From: Fidelibacterota bacterium
GTDB taxonomy: Bacteria > Fidelibacterota > UBA8477 > JABMPR01
Length of the DNA stretch: 48,683 nt
Direction: 5' to 3'
Assembly: GCA_013203185.1 (NCBI GenBank)
Contig: JABMOS010000135.1
Span: forward strand, 1-48,683
Shown piece by piece: positions 18,446 through 27,534 of the stretch. Within the stretch, counting starts at the first letter, position 1. The number at the start of each line of letters is the position of its first letter. A program made the position numbers and the translations under genes. The notes under the pieces were generated by a model, which did no database searches, had not been told where the DNA came from, and saw only the letters and a list, made by a program, of their open reading frames with translations.

Positions 18446-19972
18446 TTATAACTCACAATAAGTATCATCACTGCTCAGGTTTTTACAGGGGTAGCGCCAG
18501 TCTTCTTCAGTATTCTCGAAAAGTGATAGGGTCTCCGGGGGACCCCAGGTGCCAGCTGGATATCCATATAGTTTGGTGTTAGGGTGTTGTCTCCAGTACT
18601 CAAGAATGGGATCGACATATTTCCAGGCAGCCTGGACTGCATCTGCTCTGGCGTACAGCGTATTGTCACCCACCAGGGCGTCAAGGATGAGCCGCTCGTA
18701 GGCTTCTGGTAGATCGTCTGCATTCATATCAGAATAATGAAAGTCCATTCCTACGGGAGCAATTTTAAAACCAGCACCAGGTACTTTGAGGCCAAATTTC
18801 AAAAGCACACCTTCATCAGGTTGAATACGCAGGACCAGTTGATTTTCACCAAGATGGTCTCCAGATTGCTCATGAAAGAGTTGATGTCCTGGACCATTAA
18901 AATGGATTACGACTTCGCTTACGCGGGTGGGTAACCGTTTGCCTGTACGGATGTAAAAGGGTACACCCTGCCAGCGCTCATTGTCAATGTTGGCTTTTAT
19001 GGCTACAAAGGTTTCCCTGGAGGATTTGGTGTCTACATTTAGCTCCTCCCGATAACCTGGAACCTTTTCGCCACGAATTTTAGACCCGATATATTGCCCG
19101 CGAATGACATGCTGGTGAATTTCAGAACCCTTGATGGGTCGCAGAGCTTTTAATACCTTCGCCTTTTCATCCCGAATAGAATCTGGATCAAATTGGTTGG
19201 GAGGTTCCATAGCAATAACAGCCAGGAGCTGTAAGAGATGATTTTGGATCATATCACGCATGGCACCGGAATGATCATAGTAACCACCTCGATCTTCTAC
19301 ACCAAGGCTCTCTGCAGCTGTAACCTCAATACGGTGGATATGACGCCGATTCCAGAGGGGTTGAAAAAGGCCGTTAGCAAATCTGAAAGCCAATATATTT
19401 TGGACTGATTCTTTGCCAAGATAGTGGTCTATTCTGTAAATCTGGTGTTCATCAAAACATGCCAGAAGTTCGGTATTTAAAATATTGGCGCTTTCCAGGT
19501 CGGTGCCAAAGGGCTTCTCTAGAATTATTCGTCGCCATTGTTGTCCCTCTACTTCCTTTTGGAGATTCAGGGCTGCCAATTCTCTGGCCACAGGGGCAAA
19601 AAAAGCAGGCGCAGTGGCGAGGTAGAACAGGATGTTTTTTTGAATGTTTTTATCAAACTTAAGCAGACGGTCTTGAAGTGCCTTAAAATCTGTTTTTTTA
19701 GAGACATCAAGTGGCTGAAAATGGACATGCTCCAAAAAGGATGTGAGTCTCTCACGTTCTGAGTCACTTTCTATCTTTTCATTTAACGAGGCAGCAATTT
19801 GCTCTCGATACACCTCATCTGAATAGGTCCTGCGCCCCAGCCCCACAATTTTGAAGGAGCTTGCCAGGCGTTTTTGAAAATAGAGCTTAAAGAGTGCTGG
19901 AAATAGTTTGCGGTGGGACAGGTCTCCAGTGCCACCAAAAATAATCAAGGTAAATGGGTCAGGTATTCTCAT
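18446..19972 (-). CDS. zwf: Glucose-6-phosphate 1-dehydrogenase
   Basis: 'IFGGTGDLSHRKLFPALF', 'ILEKPFGTDLESA', 'IYRIDHYLGKESVQNILAFRFAN'. Confidence 0.97.
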   Translation of the reverse strand: MRIPDPFTLIIFGGTGDLSHRKLFPALFKLYFQKRLASSFKIVGLGRRTYSDEVYREQIAASLNEKIESDSERERLTSFLEHVHFQPLDVSKKTDFKALQDRLLKFDKNIQKNILFYLATAPAFFAPVARELAALNLQKEVEGQQWRRIILEKPFGTDLESANILNTELLACFDEHQIYRIDHYLGKESVQNILAFRFANGLFQPLWNRRHIHRIEVTAAESLGVEDRGGYYDHSGAMRDMIQNHLLQLLAVIAMEPPNQFDPDSIRDEKAKVLKALRPIKGSEIHQHVIRGQYIGSKIRGEKVPGYREELNVDTKSSRETFVAIKANIDNERWQGVPFYIRTGKRLPTRVSEVVIHFNGPGHQLFHEQSGDHLGENQLVLRIQPDEGVLLKFGLKVPGAGFKIAPVGMDFHYSDMNADDLPEAYERLILDALVGDNTLYARADAVQAAWKYVDPILEYWRQHPNTKLYGYPAGTWGPPETLSLFENTEEDWRYPCKNLSSDDTYCEL

Positions 19973-20062
19973 GGACTAATCTAGCAAAAATATACCATTT
20001 ACCAATTTTAGTCAGCATAAAGTACAGACAAAAATCGACTCACAAGCGTTAAGAAATAGCTC

Positions 20063-23000
20063 TTGTTTCCAGTTCGTTCAGGATCGATACTTACTCACAA
20101 GACCATGAAAAAAAATAGTGGAAATCGCCCCCCCTCTTTTAGGAGCTTAGAGACAATAAGCATGTGTTTAATGCTAGTGATTTGCCTTTCTCCGAAGTTA
20201 CTGGCTCTGGAAAAAATGCGGCCTCATATGGAGCTGAACTTTTTAGACCAATCTATAATTGTAAACCTCGATTTTAGGCATATTGAAGACCAGCAATGGT
20301 CTGATCTATTGTCGCATCCTGATCGGATTCATGAAACTGGTTATGGCCTGGCTGGTCAGGCCGGGGAGGCCGCGCTTCCCAAATTCACTGAACTTATCCC
20401 CATCTCATTGATCCATGCGCCAGAGATAAATATTCTTAGCTACAGCAGTCATTCAATTTCTATCAACACCTTGAAGGAAACCCCAAGGGGTCAACGAGAG
20501 ACAGACCCGTCGCAGGCGATTCGAAATTATGATTGGTCCAGAGTTGACCTGGCCAGTGAGTTGGAAGTGCAAGTGGGAGAAATTATCCACCTCATGGGAG
20601 AGGCTTTTCTACCCCTTAGCATTTCGCCTTTGGGTGTGGACTATGGCAGTCGGGAAGTAACAGTTCCAGAAAATCTGACTATTCAGATAAACGGTATCGT
20701 CCCAAGACTTGAAAATCAAACCGATGGATCTGCTGCCATACGCTCAATTATCCCGAACAACGGGATCTATTCACAACTGGGACACTATTTGATTATTACC
20801 CCGCCGCTCTTTGAGCCGTATCTGACATATCTTGTGGATTGGAAGCGGCGCAAGGGGCACCCCGTCACGGTGGCATCCACCGATGTGGCAGGTCAAACAC
20901 CTACAGCCATAAAAGCATATATCCAGGAGGCCTATGATACCTGGGATGATCCACCCCGGTATGTTTTGCTCATTGGGGATGAAGACCGGGGGATTGGTGG
21001 GTTCTACGTTTATAACCCTGACAATGAGGCCCTGGTAACAGATCATCCCTACGTCCTCCTTGAAGGAGAAGATAGTTTTCCAGAGGCCTGGGTTGGTAGA
21101 CTATCAGTGGATACCATCGGCGAGCTGGTCGTTGTAATGAGCAAAATATTGTCCTATGAAAGCCAACCGTTTCTGGATGATTCAGGCTGGTTTAAAAGGG
21201 CGCTCATGGTCGGAACAGTAACAGCCGCCACCTCCACACAGCATGTCAATAATTGGGTGGGACGGAAATTAATGGAAAATGGATTTACCCAGGTCGACAC
21301 TGCCTACTATCCCATGCAGGCCAGTCTGTCACGAATCAGTGCTCCCATTAACAATGGCGTTGGATTTGTTAATTATCGTGGTCTGGGAGCCTGGGATCAC
21401 TGGATTGGACCTTATTTTTATAATTCTGATATTGAAAATTTATTCAACGGCCACAAGCTGCCCATCCTGACCAGCATTGTATGCGGTGGAGGAAACTTTG
21501 CAGCACCAGTTGACCCTGTTTTTGGTGAAAAATGGCTCCGGGCTGGCACTACCTCCGTTCCCAAGGGGGCTGTGGCATTTATTGGCCCCAGTGAAGTACA
21601 TACACACACCCAGTTTAACAACGTTATCGATATCTCACTGTATTCAGGTATTTTTGACCTGGGGTTGAATGAATTGGGTCCAGCACTGGGATATGCGAAA
21701 CTAGAACTTTGGAGAAATTATCATGACTCCGAATTTCTGCCCTTTGGCCAATCTGCAGAATTTTACCAGAATGTCTACAACATATTGGGAGATCCAGGGA
21801 TGGCAATCTGGACGGACACACCACAATGGCTGGTGGTTGAGCACCCAGACAGTTTGAATCAAGATGATGACCATCTTGTCGTTTTGGTTGAGGATGAAGC
21901 CGGTTTTCCTCTCCAGAATGCATTTGTTTTTGTCAGTAATTCAGAAAATGGCAGTGGCCTTCTAACAGATGCATCAGGGGTGGTAATGTTGCCCTTTTTT
22001 GCTGGAGAATCTTCAGAACTATTGCTAACCATAACAGGTAAAAACCTGAATCCAGTACTAACCAGTATCCCCATAGGATCCTCAACGAATGCCTTGAGTT
22101 GTGAGGCCTGGAGTATCGCTTCAGGTGGGGTTATTCAGGCTGGTGGATTGCATAATCTGGAAATGACTCTGGTTAACAACTCCACAGCGCTGGAAAACCT
22201 GACCCTGACTCTTCACACCAATTCTGAAGCGGTGAATCTTCTAGATTCAGCGTATGTGATACCCGCTTTGGCTTCTGACCAGAGCCTGACCATGAATGAT
22301 CTTTTTTCTTTCGAAATTGACCCCAATTGTCGCCACGGGGAGATCGTGGGTTTGACTATAAACGTAGGAAGTGGTGCTGAAGTTTTGACCTGGCGCAAAC
22401 AGTTTCCCATTCAAGCACCTGATCTCCACATCACTGACTTGGCTATCGAAGCAGGCGAATTGGTGGCAGGAGATTCACTTGGTATTCGGTTGATAGTAGA
22501 AAACAAAGGCGGGGCAGCATCCCCACAGATGATGCTTGAATTTCAGAATCAGAGCCTGGTTTCATCCAATACTGGCTTACAAGAGTTAGCAGCTATTGAT
22601 TGGGATATGAGTGCTGAGACTGATGCCACATTTTCCATACTGCTCTCGGATCAAATTTTTCCAGGTGAAGCCATACCCCTGGTTTTCATTGGAGAATCTG
22701 CTGGCAGGTTTGATACCCTTAGGACAGAGATTATCGTAGAGGCAATTAATCGCTTCTCTCCCTCCGAACCAGACACCTATGGATATCGTCTGTTTGATAA
22801 TCAGGATGTTTCCTACTCCATGGCGCCAGAATATGAATGGCTCGAAATTGATCCCAATTATGGGGGTGTTGGTGCACGTTTACCTATTTATGATGACTAT
22901 GAAGAGGATGACGAGACAGCATATCTTGATTTGCCGTTTACTGTGAACTATTACGGACAGACCTATGAGGAGATCACGATTTGTTCTAATGGGTGGTTGG

Positions 23001-24628
23001 CTATGGGTCCTTCCCCTGAAATAAGTTTTTACAATCGGGTCATCCCATCGGCTTCTGGTCCCAATGCCATGATTGCACCCTTTTGGGATGACTTGATCAC
23101 CGAACCAGGAGGTGTGAGCTATTATGCGGGCGACGATCAACTCATTATTGAATGGGCCATGATGAGTAATGTGGAGTTTACTTCTTCTCTCAATTTCCAG
23201 GTCATAATTTATGGCTTAGAGGGCCACCCAACTGCTAGTGGAGACAATCTAATCAAATTTCAATACAAAGATTATTTCAACTATGATACCTTTGCAAACT
23301 TCTCCACTTCTGGAATTGAATCCCCAGACTATTCCACGGGTATACAGGCTGGATTTAACAATAGTACAGATCCAAGCATTGGAGAAATGCGCTCCGGGCA
23401 GGCATTGCTATTTACAACTGAGCGTGGACAGCGATTTGAAGCACCTGAGATTGCTCTTAGCCAGTCTGTTCTGAGCTTTGTCCAAAACCCGTGGTCTACA
23501 GCTTCAGATTCCATTGAAATTGTCAATACCGGCGGCTCAGATCTGGTCTATAATATTGGATCGCCTGAGGAAGTTGATCCTACACCTGCACCCAATCCAG
23601 TTGCAGGATTTAACTTTATCAAAGGTGGTGCTGAACCAGATGGAGAGCCTTACGCAGGCTCCCTACGCGATATTTTCGACTATGAGTGGGTGGATCAGGA
23701 TGATCCCGGTGGACCTGTGTTTGCGTGGCGTGATATCTCACACGCAGAGAATGAATTAATTTTCCCCGGAGATCCTGATGATTCCTCAATAGGACCCTTT
23801 GATATCGGCTTTGCATTTCCATTTTTTTCAGAGATCTATACAGAATTTAATCTAAGCAGCAATGGCTTGATTTCATTCACCTCGGCAGAGTATCCATGGA
23901 GCAACTTGCCCCTGCCCAATGGATCAGCCCCTCCAGCTATGATTGCCCCGTGGTGGGATGATTTGAACAACAATAGTGGTGTTCAAGGCAAGCCATATTT
24001 GTGGAGCAATGGTCAGGATACAACGGTCATTACCTGGGATAATTTTCCAAAATTCGGGACAGATGACCGCCATACCTTCCAACTGATTCTCATGGCAGAT
24101 GGAAATATGATATTGCAATATCTGGAAATGGAGGGAATCGTCACGAGCTCCACAGTAGGGATTCAGAATATCTACAAAAACAAGGGGCTTCAAATTTGCT
24201 ACAACAGCACAAACTCCATTGATGATGGCACTGCCATCCTCATACATCGACAAGCCAGCTGGCTCACAGTAAATAGGTGGTCAGATATTATTGCCCCTGG
24301 TGAAACCAGCATCTTCAGAGTTGATACTGATACCAGGAACCTGAACCAGGGCAGCTTTTCTGTGCCCCTGCTACTTTCGTCCAACGCCAGCAACCTGGCT
24401 GAAACACCCATAAATATTATTCTTGAAGTCATCCACGGGATACCTCCATATGGGGATATCAATGGGGACTATATAGTCAACATCCAGGATCTCACAGCCC
24501 TCATTGATTATGCGTTATTCTTGGAGACACCCAGCCCGGTAGAAGCTGAAAGAGCGGACTTTAATGCTGATGGTGAGCTAAACGTTCTTGATGCAACTCT
24601 CTTCATAGAATTGTTGCAGGCCCAATAG
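20063..24628 (+). CDS. C25 (gingipain-family) peptidase-like secreted protein with C-terminal dockerin type I-like repeats
   Basis: 1521 aa; 'YVLLIGDEDRGIGGFYV', 'GVGFVNYRGLGAWDHW', 'PILTSIVCGGGNFAAPVDPVFGEKWLRAG'; C-terminus 'GDINGDYIVNIQDLTALIDYALF...RADFNADGELNVLDATLFIELLQ'. Confidence 0.88.
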   Translation: MFPVRSGSILTHKTMKKNSGNRPPSFRSLETISMCLMLVICLSPKLLALEKMRPHMELNFLDQSIIVNLDFRHIEDQQWSDLLSHPDRIHETGYGLAGQAGEAALPKFTELIPISLIHAPEINILSYSSHSISINTLKETPRGQRETDPSQAIRNYDWSRVDLASELEVQVGEIIHLMGEAFLPLSISPLGVDYGSREVTVPENLTIQINGIVPRLENQTDGSAAIRSIIPNNGIYSQLGHYLIITPPLFEPYLTYLVDWKRRKGHPVTVASTDVAGQTPTAIKAYIQEAYDTWDDPPRYVLLIGDEDRGIGGFYVYNPDNEALVTDHPYVLLEGEDSFPEAWVGRLSVDTIGELVVVMSKILSYESQPFLDDSGWFKRALMVGTVTAATSTQHVNNWVGRKLMENGFTQVDTAYYPMQASLSRISAPINNGVGFVNYRGLGAWDHWIGPYFYNSDIENLFNGHKLPILTSIVCGGGNFAAPVDPVFGEKWLRAGTTSVPKGAVAFIGPSEVHTHTQFNNVIDISLYSGIFDLGLNELGPALGYAKLELWRNYHDSEFLPFGQSAEFYQNVYNILGDPGMAIWTDTPQWLVVEHPDSLNQDDDHLVVLVEDEAGFPLQNAFVFVSNSENGSGLLTDASGVVMLPFFAGESSELLLTITGKNLNPVLTSIPIGSSTNALSCEAWSIASGGVIQAGGLHNLEMTLVNNSTALENLTLTLHTNSEAVNLLDSAYVIPALASDQSLTMNDLFSFEIDPNCRHGEIVGLTINVGSGAEVLTWRKQFPIQAPDLHITDLAIEAGELVAGDSLGIRLIVENKGGAASPQMMLEFQNQSLVSSNTGLQELAAIDWDMSAETDATFSILLSDQIFPGEAIPLVFIGESAGRFDTLRTEIIVEAINRFSPSEPDTYGYRLFDNQDVSYSMAPEYEWLEIDPNYGGVGARLPIYDDYEEDDETAYLDLPFTVNYYGQTYEEITICSNGWLAMGPSPEISFYNRVIPSASGPNAMIAPFWDDLITEPGGVSYYAGDDQLIIEWAMMSNVEFTSSLNFQVIIYGLEGHPTASGDNLIKFQYKDYFNYDTFANFSTSGIESPDYSTGIQAGFNNSTDPSIGEMRSGQALLFTTERGQRFEAPEIALSQSVLSFVQNPWSTASDSIEIVNTGGSDLVYNIGSPEEVDPTPAPNPVAGFNFIKGGAEPDGEPYAGSLRDIFDYEWVDQDDPGGPVFAWRDISHAENELIFPGDPDDSSIGPFDIGFAFPFFSEIYTEFNLSSNGLISFTSAEYPWSNLPLPNGSAPPAMIAPWWDDLNNNSGVQGKPYLWSNGQDTTVITWDNFPKFGTDDRHTFQLILMADGNMILQYLEMEGIVTSSTVGIQNIYKNKGLQICYNSTNSIDDGTAILIHRQASWLTVNRWSDIIAPGETSIFRVDTDTRNLNQGSFSVPLLLSSNASNLAETPINIILEVIHGIPPYGDINGDYIVNIQDLTALIDYALFLETPSPVEAERADFNADGELNVLDATLFIELLQAQ

Positions 24629-24657
24629 TCTGGCTGACCATCAATCACCTCTATTAA

Positions 24658-24951
24658 TTAGTCCGAACCCTTAAACCAGGTAAAAGCTTTCGCCCGCATT
24701 GCAGGTAGATCCTCATCAATCACAAGCAGAACTGCTGGGAGCATGAGCAGCGTCAGGAAGGTTCCAAAAACCACTCCAAATGCCACAGACACAGCCATAG
24801 GTACCAGGAATAGTCCACCTTCTGACTTCTGAAAAATCAGAGGCGCCAGACCAGCTGCCGTTGTTAATGTGGTCATGATAATTGGTCGAAAGCGCTGGAT
24901 ACCGGCCACTGCGCCTATAGTTCCCAGGGGAATTAAGCCAAGGCCCTCGAT
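24658..24951 (-). pseudogene. Remnant of RND-family efflux pump (AcrB/CusA-like) C-terminus
   Basis: Frame reads 'VIEGLGLIPLGTIGAVAGIQRFRPIIMTTLTTAAGLAPLIFQKSEGGLFLVPMAVSVAFGVVFGTFLTLLMLPAVLLVIDED', preceded by in-frame TAG. Only the C-terminal part is present. Confidence 0.8.
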
Positions 24952-25028
24952 TACCTAATACAATTAAGACTTTAGACAAGAGAACAGCATAATATTAGGA
25001 GTTTTTATGTTATAGCCTAAATAATGTC

Positions 25029-25093
25029 TTGACATCTTCCATATGGCTTAATTAATTAAGGCTAAACTTAACATGTGCTTAAATTAGTTAAGC
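25029..25093 (+). promoter_or_regulatory. Candidate promoter/operator of porin-amt-PII cluster
   Basis: TTGACA (25029-25034), 17-nt spacer, TTAATT overlapping the palindrome CTTAATTAATTAAG (25047-25060), then GCTTAA-N5-TTAAGC (25077-25093). Confidence 0.45.
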
Positions 25094-25111
25094 GCTACAG
25101 AAAGGAAGATT

Positions 25112-25711
25112 ATGAAAACAATAACTTACCTCATTATCAGTCTGGCTCTTAGCAGCCTCGCCCTGGGTCAAGCCAGTATAGGGGTAGATGTTTTTAATCG
25201 TTATGTATGGCGTGGAACTGATTTTGGAAATTCAGCTTCAGTGCAACCTTCCATGGAATATGCTTTCGGAGCAGTGACTGTAGGTGCCTGGGGTGCCTGG
25301 TCAACCAGTGGTGCTCCTGGTGGAAACGAGAATGATCTCTATTTATCAACCAGCGTCGGACCTGTAGGTCTCACTGTCACCGACTATTTTTTCCCAGCCT
25401 ATGCCGGGAGTGATGATATTTTTACCCTGGACAATCATGTAATTGAATTGAGTGCAGGCATGGATCTGGGACCTGTTGCAACCCTGGTAGCGTACAATGT
25501 TAGTGGTGATGATGATAATTCTGCCTATGTGGAATTGGGCTATGGACCTGTGACTCTGGGAATGGGCAATGGTTTTTACACTCTGAGTGATGACCCGGAT
25601 TTTGGTGTGGTCAGCCTCGGCATTTCCACCAGTCGCGATATCTATTCTGTCTCTTACATATTGAATCCAGAACAGGAAACATCCTTCCTGGTCTTTGGAA
25701 TTAGCCTTTAG
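25112..25711 (+). CDS. TorF-family-like putative porin/exported protein
   Basis: Signal peptide, 'GVDVFNRYVWRGTDFGNSASVQPSMEY', beta-strand repeats; adjacent to amt. Confidence 0.75.
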   Translation: MKTITYLIISLALSSLALGQASIGVDVFNRYVWRGTDFGNSASVQPSMEYAFGAVTVGAWGAWSTSGAPGGNENDLYLSTSVGPVGLTVTDYFFPAYAGSDDIFTLDNHVIELSAGMDLGPVATLVAYNVSGDDDNSAYVELGYGPVTLGMGNGFYTLSDDPDFGVVSLGISTSRDIYSVSYILNPEQETSFLVFGISL

Positions 25712-25731
25712 CCATCCAGGGAATTATTACC

Positions 25732-27021
25732 ATGAAAAAAAGACATATCTATTTTGTATTCCTGGTGCTTGGCCTGAACTCTTTTGCCATTGCTTCATCT
25801 GAAGCTGTACATGCCTACGCCATTGATAATTTCTTTCTGTTTATTTGTGCTGTCCTGGTTCTCTTCATGCAAGCTGGCTTTGCTATGGTTGAATCAGGCT
25901 TGAATAGCGCCAAAAACACAGTCAACATCCTTTTCAAAAACATCATTGATCTAAGTGCCGGCGCGCTTTTATTTTACTTCATTGGTTACAGCCTTATGTA
26001 CCCAGTTGATGGAAATGGAATTCTCTCATTTTCTGGATTTGGATTTATTGGAGAAGCAGGTGAACCTGGGGCTGGTGTACTTAACCCTCAGATGAACTGG
26101 CTGTTTCAAGTTGCCTTTGCTGCCACTGCAGCAACCATTGTTTCAGGTGCTGTTGCCGGCCGGATGAAATTTTCTGCCTACCTGATTTACTCAATTGTTT
26201 TGACTGGATTCATTTATCCAATAAGTGGCTACTGGAAGTGGGGTGGCGGCTGGTTAGATGCATTGGGTTTTTATGATTTTGCTGGTTCTCTCATCGTACA
26301 TGCCCTGGGTGGTTTTGCCGGGCTGGCAGGTGCCATTGTTCTAGGACCCCGACTGGGACGATTTAAACGAGATGGGGGCTCAAGAGCCATGCCTGGTCAC
26401 AGTCTCACCATTTCAACCCTGGGCGTCTTTATATTGTGGATTGGGTGGTATGGCTTTAACCCGGGTAGTCAACTCGCCATTGTGGGTATCGATAATACGA
26501 ATGCAGTCATGATGATTGCCGTGAATACGACCCTATCAGCTGCAGCAGGTGGTATAATGGCCATGGCCTTTGCCTGGTTTAGATTCAAAAAACCGGATCT
26601 ATCCATGGCATTAAATGGAATTCTTGCAGGATTGGTTGGAATAACCGCAAACTGTGATTCTGTGACAAATGGAGAGGCTGTTTTTATCGGTTTGGTTTCC
26701 GGTGTACTGGTAGTCCTGGGCATCATGCTCCTTGAAAAACTTAGAATAGATGATCCCGTAGGAGCCTGGCCCGTCCATGGTTTGGCAGGTCTCTGGGGCG
26801 GGGTTGCCACAGGAATATTCGGAGGACATCCCTTAATGGCACAGCTTATTGGATCCGTCGCCATCTCCTTATGGGGATTTGCCACGATGTATGCTCTTTT
26901 TAGTATCCTAAAAGCCCTGAATTTTCTACGTGTCTCAGAGAGTGAAGAAATTCGTGGTCTGGATATTAGTGAACACCAGGAAGAGGCTTATGCCGGGTTC
27001 CAGATTTTTACTGCAGAGTGA
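25732..27021 (+). CDS. amt: Ammonium transporter
   Basis: 'FMQAGFAMVESGLNSAKNTVNILFKNIIDLSAGALLFYFIGYSLMY', 'IVHALGGFAGLAGAIVLGPRLGRF', 'WIGWYGFNPGSQL'. Confidence 0.96.
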   Translation: MKKRHIYFVFLVLGLNSFAIASSEAVHAYAIDNFFLFICAVLVLFMQAGFAMVESGLNSAKNTVNILFKNIIDLSAGALLFYFIGYSLMYPVDGNGILSFSGFGFIGEAGEPGAGVLNPQMNWLFQVAFAATAATIVSGAVAGRMKFSAYLIYSIVLTGFIYPISGYWKWGGGWLDALGFYDFAGSLIVHALGGFAGLAGAIVLGPRLGRFKRDGGSRAMPGHSLTISTLGVFILWIGWYGFNPGSQLAIVGIDNTNAVMMIAVNTTLSAAAGGIMAMAFAWFRFKKPDLSMALNGILAGLVGITANCDSVTNGEAVFIGLVSGVLVVLGIMLLEKLRIDDPVGAWPVHGLAGLWGGVATGIFGGHPLMAQLIGSVAISLWGFATMYALFSILKALNFLRVSESEEIRGLDISEHQEEAYAGFQIFTAE

Positions 27022-27036
27022 TGAAGGAGAAATGAA

Positions 27037-27381
27037 ATGAAATTAATTATAGCTATTATTCAGCCAGAAGAACTTCCAGATATCAAGGAAGAGCTACTCA
27101 AAAAACAGATATTTAAGTTTACCGTCACCAACGCCAAAGGACAGGGAAAGGAAATTCCAGTGACAGAAGTCTATCGCGGGATATCACATGAAATCACCCT
27201 CCTTAACAAGGTCCGGTTGGAAATTGCCGTCAATGATGAATTTGTTGATGCAGTCATTGAAGCCATTACCACCGTTGCCAACAAGCACGATGAATTGGGA
27301 AGAGGTAAGATCTTTGTCCTTCCTGTGGAACAGGTGATTCGCATCAGAACAGGAGAAACAGGTCCTGATGCCATTGGCTAA
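27037..27381 (+). CDS. Nitrogen regulatory protein P-II (GlnB/GlnK family)
   Basis: 'TEVYRG', 'ELGRGKIFVLPVEQVIRIRTGE'; directly downstream of amt. Confidence 0.93.
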   Translation: MKLIIAIIQPEELPDIKEELLKKQIFKFTVTNAKGQGKEIPVTEVYRGISHEITLLNKVRLEIAVNDEFVDAVIEAITTVANKHDELGRGKIFVLPVEQVIRIRTGETGPDAIG

Positions 27382-27400
27382 ATAATACCGTGTGTCAAAG

Positions 27401-27460
27401 ATGCCAATCCCCCCGGTTGGCATACTCCTCAACAAGAGCCCGTAGTAAGCGGGCTCTTGT
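27401..27460 (+). terminator. Tandem hairpins, second likely terminator
   Basis: ATGCCAA-TCCCCCCGG-TTGGCAT (27401-27423) and CAAGAGCCCG-TAGTAAG-CGGGCTCTTG (27433-27459). Confidence 0.75.
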
Positions 27461-27534
27461 GTATTCTGGGAACCCAATTAGATTTAAGTTCAATGAACCC
27501 TGAATATGGATCAATCTTTGCGATAGACTGAGAA

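Noticed and set aside
24716-24979. Overlapping minus-strand ORF in the RND remnant
   Set aside because: It is a shifted frame of the pseudogene with no independent similarity.
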